The translations under genes and the position numbers were made by a program. A stretch of 64,000 nucleotides of DNA from Jacaranda mimosifolia. Lineage: Eukaryota; Streptophyta; Magnoliopsida; Lamiales; Bignoniaceae. The notes beneath the pieces were generated by a model that was given only the letters and a program-made list of their open reading frames with translations, made no database searches and had not been told where the DNA came from. The stretch lies in NCBI GenBank assembly GCA_018894105.1, contig CM032122.1:21735674-21799673 (forward strand), read 5' to 3'. Each line of letters starts with the position of its first letter. Positions within the stretch are counted from its first letter, which is position 1. This document shows positions 25,501 through 37,582 of the stretch, piece by piece.

Positions 25501-26495
25501 CAGCACAAGATCAGGTGCAACTCTCAAACTTACTTATATAATAACCTACGTTTGTTTGATTCAATGTTGGCAACCATGGAATACAATCTGATTTATTAGC
25601 AAGTGATGAATGTATAAGTTTGTTGGGAGATTAAAGATTAACATTTTTGTGAACTTTTCCAAATCATACCGCATTTAGGGCTGCAACATACTCATGTTTC
25701 GTTTGCTCAACTCACCTAGGATTCATTTAAACATGTTCCACCAAACAAATGATCAAAGATTAGTCATTGTTAAGCTTATTAATGATATGACCCCAGTTTA
25801 ACCTCGGTTGAAAACAATGTAGCATCAACATATATTGACACTAAAAATCCCACCAAAAATAGCTCAGACAAAAGCTTAAAGAAACATTCTTTTTTTTTTT
25901 TTTTTTTTTTTGGTTGGTAATGACTTAAAATGAGAGTAACATTTTTTTTCCCAAAAGAAGAAAAAAACAGAAAGCTCAAGGTTTTTCTCTCTCTCTTTTT
26001 TTTTTTTTCCAACTGTGCACGCACTAAACAGAGCTGCTGCAGATCAATCACAGCCATTAATTTAGTGAAATAATAAATATTCTTCCCGGAAAAGAAGCAT
26101 TTTTAGTTAATAATAATGCCTTTTAATTAATCATGCAGAAATGAAAATGGATAGAAGACCAGAAAACAAACAAATAAACTAAAATATTTCTATCTTTGCC
26201 ACGACTTGAAACTTTTCAGCTCAACCCATGTACCGATATCAAGAAAAATGACCTGAAATCTACGGCAAGATTTAGACACTAATTAGTGAACAACCAAAAA
26301 AGAAAGGATATATAAAAAAATCAAGAAACATTTATTACCTGAAATTGTGGATCGATGAGAATTACTGTCCTCATGGGATGAAGAATTCCGTAGAGCCATC
26401 TGGAAAATACAGTAAAAAATTACAGCGCAGATTAACCAGATTATAGTAATCTTCACAGAGCGGGTCCAAGAGTTCTTGATTATCCCTCTGGCCAT
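19548..26495 (-). CDS. Conserved membrane-anchored protein, 2H-phosphoesterase-like motifs, ten exons
   Basis: Predicted 320-residue protein. Coding exons on the minus strand: 26495-26339, 24839-24673, 24587-24523, 23602-23562, 23376-23288, 23210-23097, 22529-22452, 20622-20557, 20238-20161 and 19655-19548. All have GT-AG borders and compatible phases, totalling 963 nt. I chose the ATG at 26,495. Residues 13-32 (SVKITIIWLICAVIFYCIFQ) form one N-terminal membrane anchor; the short basic N-terminus before it suggests type II topology. The soluble part contains ETSQSLSLSDLFTLKDE, PPVRANVLHL, IWFQNSSIYHFSMFHASHH (145-163), VVLTSTGVLLGCWQV, MLHTSFARLLG (242-252) and VSELWYVEEYDMLALALNG. H154-F-S and H244-T-S are 90 residues apart, as in 2H phosphoesterases (LigT-like), and HTSFAR resembles the HxTLAR motif. 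That fold assignment is inference. The whole is a conserved plant protein whose function I do not know. The reading frame is intact. Confidence 0.85.
21020..22187. mobile_element. Harbinger/Tourist-like element inside intron 7 of the membrane-protein gene
   Basis: Element 21,024-22,183. The left end (ATGGTATGATTGATATGCAG) and the reverse complement of the right end (ATGGTGATTGGTATGTAGG) form terminal inverted repeats rich in GGAATGG words. CTTA flanks both sides, containing the TTA target duplication of PIF/Harbinger elements. The AT-rich 1.16-kb body has no coding sequence. It accounts for most of the 1.83-kb intron. Confidence 0.65.
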
Positions 26496-26587
26496 CACTT
26501 TGCAAAGGGGTTACTAAAATCTTGCATTTAATGATGTTCGATCATCAGGGCCTTCACTAAAAAATGGACACGTTTCGGTTTCTTGCT

Positions 26588-27471
26588 TGAGCTAAAGTGG
26601 GTGTCAATTCGTGCGGGTTGGGTGGGTTCGGGTTGGATTAAGTTAGGAGTGTAATATAAAAATATCAAACTCAAACCCAATCCAATTCGATGTAAACCCA
26701 AAAGGTTCAATCCTAATCTGACCCATAAATTTCGTGTCAGGTTCGGATTGACTTGATTTTAGTCAGGTCACCCAAAAATTTGGTAAACCTGACTCGACCC
26801 GACCCAACCTAATCTATTTATTTTATTTTTCATATTTATAAATTCCAACATTATAATTGAGTAGAAATTTGATCTACAATAAAATCTAAAATTTGGCACA
26901 ATAATTAAGGTTTAAGAAAAACAATAGCTTGTCATGTCAATGAGTACTCCAAATACAAAAAAAAAAAAAAACCATTATTCAGTTAACAATTTTGATGACA
27001 ACCATGAAATGATCAAAATGCATAATTAACTACAAAATAGTAGAATTAAAGTCGAAAAATAAAAACATATCGAATTCAATTGTCTTTGAATGGGAAGAAT
27101 GGAAGTGTTATTACATATTTGTTAATAATGTTATTGTAATTTGTAAATTATAAGAATTTTCAAAATTTAGATTTTTGGATATATATATATATGTGTGTGT
27201 GTGTGTGTATTATTTATATTTTATTTTAATTAGTTAAATTTTTCAGGTGGGTCGGGTTGGGTTGGGTTGTGTTAGGTTTATTGGGTTATTAGGTCACCCA
27301 CTTATTTTTTTCAAGTTATGCGGGTTGACCCAAAAACAACCCAACCTTAATTTTTTTTCTCGGGTCATTTTTGGGTCTGACCCATTTTGACCCAAACCCA
27401 AGCCTGATTTTTTTCAGGTGGGTTATTATCGTGTCATCGGGTTGGGTTTGACTTTGACACTCTTAAGTTAA
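26588..27471. mobile_element. hAT-like non-autonomous element upstream of the membrane-protein gene
   Basis: Element about 26,596-27,463. The left end AGTGGGTGTCAA and the reverse complement of the right end AGAGTGTCAAAG are imperfect terminal repeats. The flanks TGAGCTAA and TAAGTTAA match at six of eight positions. The interior is made of GGGTTGGGTTGG / CCCAACCC words around an AT-rich core. It begins 101 bp upstream of the ATG at 26,495, so it probably sits in the promoter or 5' UTR. Confidence 0.6.
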
Positions 27472-27522
27472 ACGATTTCCACCTGATAGAATAGAAGCCT
27501 CAGCAGTGATTTTGTAAATTAA

Positions 27523-28250
27523 AATAGGGTACGCCCTAAACTTAATTATTTTGACACATATTTCAAAAATAATTTAAAACCACTATACTTTTTTAACTTA
27601 AAGTTATTTTAATACTGTGCCCCCAAAATACAATTTTTAGCAAATTATGTGGTTGGAGAAAAAATTATTCCTTTTATTTTCATTTTTTTTCCATCTTTTT
27701 CTGCTGAAAAAACAAGAACTCAACTATTCTTATAATTTCTATATTTTTTTATCTCAAAAATAAAAAAACCAATCTACCAAGAAAAATAGAATACTCGGTT
27801 CTTATTTCTTTTCTTTTTTTTACCTTTAATTAGCTCATTTACCTTCTCTTATTGTTGAAGGAACTAATTATTGATTGAAATACAATTGAATGAGTTTTAG
27901 TATATATATTTTACTTCTAAGCATTTTCAGTTTTTCATTCATGTGGTAGAGGTGGTGGTTGTACTGTAAATACCATGTTCAAATGATTAATTCACTTTGT
28001 TGTTTAGTAAGATTGCTTAGCCAGCCATATTAAAATGCAAAATCACTAACATTATTATTATTACTTTAAACAATTTTTTCTTATTTTATAAAAGACATTT
28101 TCAAAAAATAGTAATTGACATGCTTCATTGTAGTAATACTATGATTGTCCAATTAATCTTTAAAAAATTAAAATCATTAACTTTGACATTTTTCTAAACC
28201 ATGCTCATATTGATTAGGAAAAAAAGAGTAAGAAGTGCTCACATACTATA

Positions 28251-28281
<31 letters not shown>

Positions 28282-28710
28282 TCCAGCTAACAACCAATTC
28301 AGTCATTCGATTACACACATAATTAATTAGTTTAGCAAAAAATGGACTTTACAAACTAATAGCCATATGAAGGACAACCAATTCAGTCATTCGATTACAC
28401 ACATAATTAATTAGTTTAGCAAAAAATGGACTTTACAAACTAATAGCCATATGAAGGGAATATATATATATATATATATATACAATACATTACAAAAGTA
28501 TCACACAAATATGCCGAGGAATGTGGAAAAAAGTAAAAATTACAATAATAGCCTTTTCTTTAACAATATCATTTGCCATAAATTGTATTTAGAGGGCAAA
28601 GTGTTCCAATGACTATAAATTAAGGGGATGAAGTGACTTGAAGTTATCTTTAAGGGGGAATGTACTAAAATTATTAAATTAAGGGGGGTGAAAGTACCAT
28701 TTACCCTTAA
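27523..28710. repeat. Possible TIR transposon remnant
   Basis: The left edge (AAAATAGGGTACGCCC, then AAACTTAATTATTTTGACACA) and the reverse complement of the right edge (TAAGGGTAAATGGTACTTTC, then CTTAATTTAATAATTTTAGTACA) resemble each other like worn terminal inverted repeats. No target duplication was found and no coding sequence is visible. Confidence 0.3.
28291..28458. repeat. 84-bp direct tandem duplication
   Basis: 28,291-28,374 and 28,375-28,458 are identical except for the last base. The pair is bordered by (TA)n runs at 28,247-28,272 and 28,460-28,482. Confidence 0.95.
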
Positions 28711-30383
28711 AAGTATGATTCATAAATAATGTGAGCGTACTTGGAGTGTTAAACGAGTTAAAATTTCATTTAATTAAAATAAAAATTTGTAGAAAAAGTC
28801 AATGAGTTTATATTGAGTTTACTTTTATCAAAGAATTGCTAAGTTAGTGCCAAACTCAAACTATTTTACAGATTTTTAGATTTTATAAAATAAGTTGAAG
28901 CTTATACTCTATAACGTATTTCTTTATTTTTAAATAAGTTCATGAAATATTAGAGTAACTTATAAAATTTACAAGCTTTAATATTATTAAATGAAATACT
29001 TAGTGTAGATTTAAAAATAAAATATTTTTGTTTACTTTTCAAAAATAAAATTTAAAAATTTTTAATATTTTATTTTTAAAATTTATAAACTAAGATACTA
29101 TATAAAAATTCAACCAAATACTCATTTAAGTTGTTTTCTTAAAAAAAAATTTTGAGTCCATCTAAATTAATTGTAAATATATTATAGGATCTTAAAATTA
29201 TATGGAATAAAATTTTATTGTAAGATTAAGCACTTCAAGTGTCAGATAAAATAAAACTATAAAATTTGTAACGAGTTGAGTAGATTTTAAAAAATAAGTT
29301 GAGGTATTATGACCTCTTCTTTTTCTTAAAAAACTTACAAAAGTCCTTGTTTTATTTTAAAAGTTTTTGATTTCTCATTACAAAAAATATCCATAATATT
29401 TTAGGATATCATATTATTTTTTAAATACTTTATAAAAATTTTGAAAAATTTATCAAGTCAATTAGACAAATATTTGATTGATCAGTTTCCACAAGTATAA
29501 GAATGTTACCAAAACCCAGGGGCTTTTGCATACTTCTTCTGGTATTAGTATTTCTACCGGCCCATAATTGAAAACCCAAACTGCTCTTTTATTGGGCCTC
29601 ATTACATACATGAAAAAGAATTGAAAATTACATCCATTGCATAGGGTTCACTAAAGAATGCTAATCTTCTTTTACTTGTTATTTTTAGAAAATAGATGTT
29701 TTTTCTTTTTAGAAAACACAATAAAACCTTTAGACAAGGTATTGGAAATAAACACATCATTTATAAAATTCGAGGCTTATTTATAAAGTTATACAGAATT
29801 TTCTACAATGGCAATTACGTTTTAGAGGAATGACAATTTCACTGGCTCAAAACATCTTAAAACAGATTTTGCAGGGCCCATCAAAATGTTCTCTTGTTTA
29901 GCTCTTTCAAACCCTCATCTCATATTTACACACATTTTAATAATTTCAACAATTTAAATATGTGTTTTATATTTCTCACCATTATAAAAATAAGTAAGCA
30001 CACGCATATATAATATAATACTATAAAATTTTTAATGCATATGATACCACTAACCAAGACAAAACTATATGTAAAAAGATATTTGCAGAAAAAAATATCT
30101 AACTGATAATAATTCATCCCAAATTACTTTTTTCTGAAAATACATCACATTTATTATTCTAGCAACTCATACAAGCACATTTTCATTTCTATACAACATC
30201 TAGAATATGTATTCCTTCAAAATATTTCCCCTAAAACAACATAAATATCACCAAACATAGTTCACTTATTCAGCCTTCATATAAAAATGGATATGTAATA
30301 GACAGAACAAGATGAGTAAAATTTTTATGCATATGTCAGTTTGTCATGTAGCAGTGACTAGTTATATCTTGCTCACAATTAAA

Positions 30384-30415
<32 letters not shown>

Positions 30416-30593
30416 GAAACCAAAAAGAAAAAAAGAGATCTATATATACGCAATTAATATATACCTCACACATGAAAATTCAAAAGAGAAGAAGGAGAAG
30501 TTCACTTTTCACTTTGAATCCCTGTGCATGCTAAAGAATTGAAATTTGAAAGCAAGACGAATGTACTATAGACAGTTGAAGCAAATTTCGCCA

Positions 30594-30637
<44 letters not shown>

Positions 30638-32380
30638 TATAATTAAATAAGCCAGTTAAATAGTACTGTCCACCATTTAGGGGACTTTTTCAAACTGGGC
30701 CAGCTCACAGGGTACTACAACACTCGTGGGGGGCTGAGCTCCTTAATAGTAATACTGTGCCAGTCCATGCAATTTCAAATCTCATACACCCCTTAGCCAT
30801 AGTCCTTTTGTATATACAGCTAAGAAACCTAGCATGTGGGAAATTTTTTTCTAGGTGTGTTACTATTCTAGTACAATTTGGACTGCATCCATCAATCATG
30901 CATGTTGCTTGCACTTGGAATGCTCGTATCGAGCCGGACCGAGTCGAATCTGCCCAAGTTGAGACGAATCAGGTGACATCGAATCAATACGTAGTCTAAT
31001 TAGACGTAAAGTTGTTGAGATAAATTGAGTTGAGAATATTAATCATCGAGCCCAATTTGATTCTGAATTTATCAAGTTGCTAACCACTCTTTTTGATATT
31101 TGTATTTATTATTATAACTTTTAAATAATTAGGTGAATGACACATTCTGACATAACACTAATGTCAATTATGGGTTCTTTATAGAGAAATACTAGTAAAA
31201 GCCAATAACCAAAATCATTAGCACGTGTAATTGGATTAATGGTCCATTTAGAAAGCCAATTTTTGGAAAATTTTGTACTTAGAGGAAGCATAATTTGGCC
31301 ACAAAGTCGATGCCGACTAAGTTGGTTTTAGCTTCCAAAGGGAAGACAAAAAATCTCATACTATATTTTAAGCTTTGCAAGATCTGGTGGAATGGGACCA
31401 ATTGGTTGTACCATTTTGGTTCCAACCCATGTGACATTTTGGTACGACCATATGACAAATTCTATATCAATATTATGATGGTATGACACCCAATCCTCAA
31501 CCCCAATTAAAATGCTCAATAAAAGGCTGGTAAAAATAGATGGTGTTTTAATGGATCCCAATCCACTTGCCTCAGAATGCCCAACTGCTTTTGTTTGATG
31601 TTGCACCACTTGTCTTAAAGTCATATTATTTATTTCACTCTTCTATTCTATATATCCATTTCATTGATATTTAATGAAACAAAAGAAGACATATGAGGAG
31701 GGCCAATATAGCAAAATTTATTGGGTAAATTTATCACAACTCCACTGATATAATATAGCAATCAGATTGAAGTCCTCAACTCCAGAGATGACAAATTTAT
31801 GAATTATTATTATTATAATAAATTGAATTTTATATTGAGAGCAATATGTCAGATCAATTGAACTGAACTTGAGTGGTCCAAACATGCTTTTTCCTTTGCA
31901 TGTTTGTTTGAGTCTTTTCTCATTCTAGTGCCCCACACTTGAAATGGACAGTGATAATTTTGCTGGAGAAAGTGTTGAATTGAGAAAGCAATGGGAGGAA
32001 AAAGAAAGAATTGTTAAGAGGAGGACGGAGGGTCATTATATATTTTGAGCAATGGCATTAAAAATCTTCATAACATTAGTACTATGAGGTTAAGAAACTA
32101 TATAATAATTATTGAACATGTTTATGTTTTTAAAAGAGTGCAGACATATTTAATTATACTATTTTTGTTGTAATTAATTCCCACTTACAATATTTAAATC
32201 TATATAAAATAATAATCCTTCTATCCCTATTATGATTCTACCACAGCCCCAATTAGAAACGGCACCCGAAAATTCTTTTGATGGGAGACATGGTAACAAC
32301 ATGTGGCAAAATAATAATAATTATAATAATTAAAAGGAAAAACTAAAGATTCTACACATTTCTGATAACTGAGAACTAAT
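28711..32380. other. Long AT-rich intergenic region
   Basis: No gene is supported. Notable points: GGCCCA and TGGGCC site-II words at about 29,561 and 29,594 beside an AAACCCAAA word; a (GA)n run at 30,389-30,415; and (CA)n-(TA)n at 30,599-30,638. Short open frames such as 31,361-31,624 have no family resemblance. Confidence 0.5.
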
Positions 32381-32403
32381 CATTCAGTGAGCCCATTTGA
32401 CAG

Positions 32404-32598
32404 GTGGGCCCACAGAACTCGAACGGTCCAGATCAAATGCCATGTGGGCCAAGTCAAATGGGTCCAACAAAACCCACCACCGATCTTCATGGCGCCAGCT
32501 ATGCCTTCTTCTTTCTATTAAAATACATGCAATTTTCCAGCATGTGGGCCTCACCACCTGAGCCAACACCTGGAAACTGATAAGGTATGGGCCCCCAC
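32404..32598. promoter_or_regulatory. Cluster of GTGGGCC class I TCP-type sites
   Basis: GTGGGCCCAC, a palindrome, lies at 32,404-32,413. GTGGGCC recurs at 32,444-32,450 and 32,544-32,550, and a TGGGCC word at 32,588-32,593. GTGGGNCC is the established class I TCP consensus. The cluster sits 1.3 kb beyond the 3' end of the TCP gene at 33,929, in a local GC-richer patch (32,390-32,620) with no recognisable gene beside it. A regulatory role is inference. Confidence 0.45.
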
Positions 32599-32620
32599 GC
32601 AGCCCAATTACCCAGCCCAT

Positions 32621-33928
32621 CCCTCTGTGACACTTAAGAAATCTTAATCATAGAGTGCAGTAAAAAAATAATAAAAAAATACCCTGTGATTTCATGATTT
32701 TGGAACAGGTTTCCTATGTTCAGGATTACATTGTGATGTAACTGTTTCATTTCCCTTAACTATTACATAAAATAAATGTTGTACACTGCAGGGCGTGTCA
32801 CCAACAAAACTTTCATGTATAATGATAACTTGGTCAAAATTTAATTACCAGTGTCTAGGTTTACTTTGAATTAAATAGATGAAAAGTACATATCTTTTTT
32901 AAATTTTTATATCTAGGGGTCGAGTGATATTTAATCCATCCCCTATGTATTAGGAGTACATAGTTTTTGACATTTCTATGTCTAGCAACCGAGTGAAATA
33001 TAAGTTATCTAACGAAACATATAATTTTTTGTAATGAAATAAGAAAACTCGTTAAAATTAGAATGAAATGTATGTTCATCTTTATTGGCATCTGTGTACA
33101 AGAGTCAAGTGAGCTTCAACTTCCCCTACCTATATTTTTTAGGTTACCTTGAGTAAACAATTAAAAATGTGCAGTTTCTAATGTTTCTACTTCTAACAAT
33201 CGAGTGAGATTCAAGTCAATTGACGAAACATATCATTTTTTATAGCGTTAAAACATATAGTTTTTTCTATAATGGAATAATTTTTTTAATTAAAATTACA
33301 ATAAAATAAGTACTTTTTAGCTTCTTATTTAAAGATCAAGTGAGATTCAATTCATCTGCTACATCTATTTTGAATTAATTTTAAGGATGTAGTTTCTAAT
33401 CAAGTAAAATTCAAGTTTTTATTGAAGCATGCATATGGATGTTTATATAGTTGAAGAAGAAAATTTCATCAAAAATTGGAAGACTAACCATAATTTGCAA
33501 GTCAAGGAGCGGATTTTTAGATGTAGCAAATCATGAAAATTAAATCAAATCACAAAATTACAAATATTTCTTTTGAAAAAAAAAATGAAAATCAAGAATG
33601 GACAAAGTAATAGTGATAAGATATTGTGTGACCAAAAAGAAAAAGGGGGAAAAATCAAATGTGACTTTTCGCAAAACCAGCTAAATAATTCCAATTGTTA
33701 AAAATATTGCCTTCCTCAAGCCCTAATTAAATCCTCCATATTAAATCACACAAAAAAATTAGGACCACATCAAGAAAAGGGGGAAAAAATTGAAGGAGAA
33801 AACAAAACCAAAAATAAAAAAAGAGTTAAAAAATGCTCAATTTTAGGGCAAATTAATCAAACCTCACGTGTGTGTCTTACACATCAAACTACACAAACAC
33901 CAAGTGACATGGCTGCTTCTTTGATCAT
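32621..33928. other. 3' flank of the TCP gene
   Basis: AT-rich. Several GTGAAATTCAAGTC-like words occur at irregular spacing between about 32,920 and 33,420. The last few hundred bases before 33,928 should include the TCP 3' UTR. No other gene is visible. Confidence 0.45.
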
Positions 33929-35128
33929 TCAGGAATGGTGGCTGGTAGTATCGTGCCGGTCGTCGCCGCCTCCTCCTCCTCCGTGTGACCCACTCGCCTG
34001 AGATTCTGACACTCCGGCACCTCCAGTTCGATATGGGTTCAACCCGGCAAGCATACCCAATTGGCCTTCTCCTAACCCATTAGCACCCCCACTTCCGCCA
34101 CCGCCGCCGCCTAATTGCTGACTCGGCAACAGCGCGACGGGGGCCTGAAAATTCATGAAATGCAGTCCACTAGACATAGTTCCTCTGTACAAAGCAGCAG
34201 CGGCAGTGCTGTTGTTGATGTTAACAGGCGGGAATGTCCATATTGGATCACCACCCATGACTTGATTGTTATTCGAATTCGCCACCATCCAAAAATTTGC
34301 CGGAACCGAAGCGTGGCTCGCCGGCATAGCTCCGGTGCTCGACTGCAGCAAGTAGCTTCCAATCTGGTGGTGCTGCGGCTGCTGCAACTCCTGCTCCGCC
34401 CTACGCTTCCGCACTAAACTCTCCTCGGTCTCAGTTAAGTCCAACGAATTTTCCCGCATTTCCTGCTTCGCCTGCATCAAACTAGGGTTTAAGTTCGCCG
34501 TCTGAAAATTCAACAGCGTGGAGGAAGAACTCTCCGACGACAATCCAATACCCGGAAAAAGCGCCCGGCGTTGCGGCATCGTGTAATTCGGATTGAAATA
34601 CGTAGATCTTAGCTGAGATGGTACCGACATGCTTGAACCCGAGCTGCGTAGAGAGATGTTGAGTGAAGTGAAGTTCGCGGGAATCGTGCCAGTGCCGGTG
34701 GCGGCGATTACTGAGGGTTCCGCCTGTTGGAGTAGCCACTCGATGGTTTCGCCGTCGGACTTGTGGCCCAGCTCACGGGTGAGTTGAAAAACCCTAGCAG
34801 CGCATAGTGCTGGCATGCGGATGCGCCGCCCGCGGCCGTCTACTTTCGTGTGGCGATCTTTAGTCGATGTTCGCTTTGGTGGTGGCTTCTTGGAGGGCTC
34901 TGCTGTGGCGGCGATTTGTAGGTTGGAGGAGGCGGAGGTACTTGATCGAGGGGTGGCGCTGCTAGGGTTAGACGCAACGTCGGCGGAGATGGCAAGGGCA
35001 GGGTAGGCGGAGCTGGTGGATTCGTCTTCTTTCTTTTCGAGTAATTGGAATGGGAAGTTGGGGCGGCTGTGGTTGTGGTGGTGGTGGTGGTGGTGGTGGA
35101 GGTGCAGATGATCATCACCTCCTTCCAT
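33929..35128 (-). CDS. TCP14: Class I TCP transcription factor, TCP14-like
   Basis: Intact single-exon gene for a 399-residue nuclear DNA-binding protein. I start at the ATG at 35,128; an in-frame GTG two codons upstream is unlikely. An eight-histidine run (11-18) precedes a Ser/Ala-rich stretch. The TCP domain lies at about 86-140: [20 protein letters not shown] (basic, class I type without the class II insertion), then [17 protein letters not shown] and [15 protein letters not shown] (helix-loop-helix). Cys109 sits where class I proteins carry the redox-sensitive cysteine. Downstream, [20 protein letters not shown], a poly-Gly tract and the tail [13 protein letters not shown] fit the TCP14 subgroup, whose members promote cell proliferation in internodes and leaves, affect germination and are immune hubs in Arabidopsis. 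The close paralogue TCP15 is the alternative, but length and tail favour TCP14. Confidence 0.92.
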   Translation of the reverse strand: MEGGDDHLHLHHHHHHHHNHSRPNFPFQLLEKKEDESTSSAYPALAISADVASNPSSATPRSSTSASSNLQIAATAEPSKKPPPKRTSTKDRHTKVDGRGRRIRMPALCAARVFQLTRELGHKSDGETIEWLLQQAEPSVIAATGTGTIPANFTSLNISLRSSGSSMSVPSQLRSTYFNPNYTMPQRRALFPGIGLSSESSSSTLLNFQTANLNPSLMQAKQEMRENSLDLTETEESLVRKRRAEQELQQPQHHQIGSYLLQSSTGAMPASHASVPANFWMVANSNNNQVMGGDPIWTFPPVNINNSTAAAALYRGTMSSGLHFMNFQAPVALLPSQQLGGGGGGSGGANGLGEGQLGMLAGLNPYRTGGAGVSESQASGSHGGGGGGDDRHDTTSHHS

Positions 35129-35900
35129 GATCACATTAGAGATATAGTAAGAAAAAATGGAGAAAATAGTATAGCTCCACTTCTTAAAAAACCTTGCTTT
35201 CCATTCTTTACTTCATCATGAGATAAAAATAATCAATACATAGAACTAAATCCCAATATTTAATGTTTCTGTGTGAGTATGTATATGTATATTTTTGAAA
35301 AATTTAAAAAGAAAAGGAATTGCTAATTCCTCTTTAAATTCTCTTTTCTTGATCTCTCTTTTTGGAATGCTGCCCTGCAATTCCTTTATGTGTTTTTGCT
35401 TCAACAATGGAAGAGAGAGAGGGGGGGTTGGGGGGGGTGGGGTGCGATAAGAGAGGAGGACAAGCTTTAAGCAACAAAGATAATGAGTGGGAATTATATG
35501 GGGTGAGCTTTAAAAAGCAAAAATAAAATAAAAAAAAAGAAAAGAAAAGAGAATAAAAAAGGAAAATAGAGCAAAGGGGAAAAAAGGAAAATATGAGCTT
35601 TTGTTGGGGTCTTTTTTTATGTCCTTTTGACAAAAACCCCTTTGTTGAAATGCACCAAAAGAAGAATGAATGAAATTTTGCGATGATTCTTGATTTTTAT
35701 TTTTATTGTTTATGTGAGGGAGGGAGGAATTGAGTTGTTTTTCTCTTTGTTTCTCTTTAATGTGGTTGGACAGAGGCTTTGGTTCAGACTCCACGTGAGG
35801 TGCTCTTTTTATCATTCAATCCATAAAGACAATGGTGGCCAATATGGGGCCCAATATCAAGTCAAAAAAAATTGAGAGAGACTTAGAAAAAGAAAGAGAT
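35129..35900. promoter_or_regulatory. 5' UTR and promoter region of the TCP gene
   Basis: Pyrimidine-rich on the coding (minus) strand, including a CT/C-run leader at 35,411-35,442. A G-box CACGTG lies at 35,792-35,797, about 665 bp upstream of the ATG. The open frames here are low-complexity artefacts. Confidence 0.45.
35421..35442 (+). other. Long G-runs, possible G-quadruplex near the TCP start
   Basis: Runs of seven, eight and four G separated by TT and T follow an AGAGAGAG stretch. This is enough for four GGG tracts with short loops. It lies about 300 bp upstream of the TCP ATG, on the template strand. Confidence 0.7.
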
Positions 35901-36711
35901 TTAATGAAAGATGGGGGCGCCCCCCCTCCATTCATGTAATCATTTCTTTTTGCCTTTAACCCTTTCCCTTTGTTCTGCACCTTTGAGCCTACTTCGGGAT
36001 TCCTGCCCGAATTTGCCTTTGCTTTTTGGCCACTTGTTAATCATCCCCTTAATCTATGTTTCTCTCTAATTTAAACTAAAACATTCTTGAACTATACTAA
36101 TTAAGAGGTAATAATAATTTATTATGGATACAACTGATGCGGCATCATCTCATCAAAAACTTTCTGGCATTCATATCGATGCACCTGTATTAGATCCATT
36201 GAGGCATAATGGTTATTTAGTTTAAAATTAATTAAGTCCACCATGGATTGGTACACTTCAAAAATTGTACTATGTGATATAAGAGTATATAGTTCCTTGT
36301 GCTCTAAACCTATAAATATTGTATCTCTTAACAATTTTTCTTCATCAAGCTTGATTAAAGAATAGATTTTTGGCTCCCCCCGCCCTTTTTTCTTTTTTAA
36401 AATTTTAGGGCTCTAAGCATTCAATTTGATTGTGTTAAAGGCAACTTCTCATTTACATAATTGAATGTCGCTTAACTCGAGAGAGAATCCGCATCATTTT
36501 GGCACTACTTATGGGAAATGTCTCCGACCCCAATGCTAACAGTGCATCATGAGTTCGTATAGCTAATATTGTAAGCGAAATAATAAACTAGTATAGAAAA
36601 AATTATACATAAAAAATCATTCTTGTATTGATATATTGTATAAGAAGAGTTTTTGTTATATTGAGATATCTTGGTCCTTGTTCTATTGTAATATCTTCTA
36701 TAAGCCTCTTG
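35901..36711. other. Intergenic DNA
   Basis: Nothing recognisable apart from AT-rich sequence and the CTTAACTCGAGAGAGAATCC words near 36,471. No gene is supported. Confidence 0.45.
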
Positions 36712-37547
36712 TATAAATATGGCAAAATTGCAAAATTGATCCTTTAGCTATAGACTTCTGGCAATTTTGGATTTTAATTTTTTGGGTCGCAAGGTTGGTA
36801 CAACACCTCTTGAAATTTAGCAATTTTAGGACAAATTAAGCTCCAAATCATTCGGCACGAGCCCGCGCCTACATGTCATTTGATTTGGCACTACATAGTG
36901 TTGTGTCACTCCAGACTCCAACCCTCTCCTACGTGGCATATGGTGTGGCAACCCCTCTTGTCACATTAGCACATGTATTACATTAGAAAACAAACAAAAA
37001 AAAGAAAAGAAAAGAAAAAATTGCGCAAAATACCAAAAAACAAATACCTAAAATCCAAGAAAAGCAAAAAAAATAAAAAAGTAGATAAATCTTGAAAAAT
37101 ATTTATATACTTATAGATATATCCACATATACAAATATGCATAGACATATATTCCATTTACCAAATCATCAAATTAATGCAATTAAATTCTTTAAAAAAA
37201 ATTTAAACCTAGATATGAGAATAAAATATCAAATGTCCTTCAAATTTATAAGGTTTTATTTCATATGAATTTATCATCTAAAATTTAAAAAAAAATCTAA
37301 TTTATCACTTTAGGTCATATAATTTTAATAATTTTAAGTTACATATTTAATAATGTTAAAATAGAAAACATACCTAAAAATTTAAGTAAATTTTGTTGAA
37401 TTTATTTATTAATGTAAAAATAAAATAAAAAGTAAATAATAAAAATTTAATTCCATCATATTAGCTATATAATTATGAATTACATAATAATACTAAAATC
37501 ATAAATATTCTAAAACAATTCAATTATTATAAATAAAGAATTCAAAT

Positions 37548-37582
<35 letters not shown>

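Noticed and set aside
29550..29610. Site-II and telo-box-like words resembling a ribosomal-protein gene promoter
   Set aside because: No coding sequence lies within reach on either strand, and two motifs are too few to support a promoter.
34115..34417. Open frame on the plus strand opposite the TCP gene, with others at 34,153-34,362, 34,482-34,739 and 34,840-35,118
   Set aside because: These are shadows of the GC-rich TCP coding region in other frames; none resembles a known protein.
35334..35815. Minus-strand frames of about 100 codons upstream of the TCP gene
   Set aside because: Low-complexity Phe/Ser/Pro translations of a pyrimidine-rich leader; no domain and no splice logic linking them to the TCP protein.
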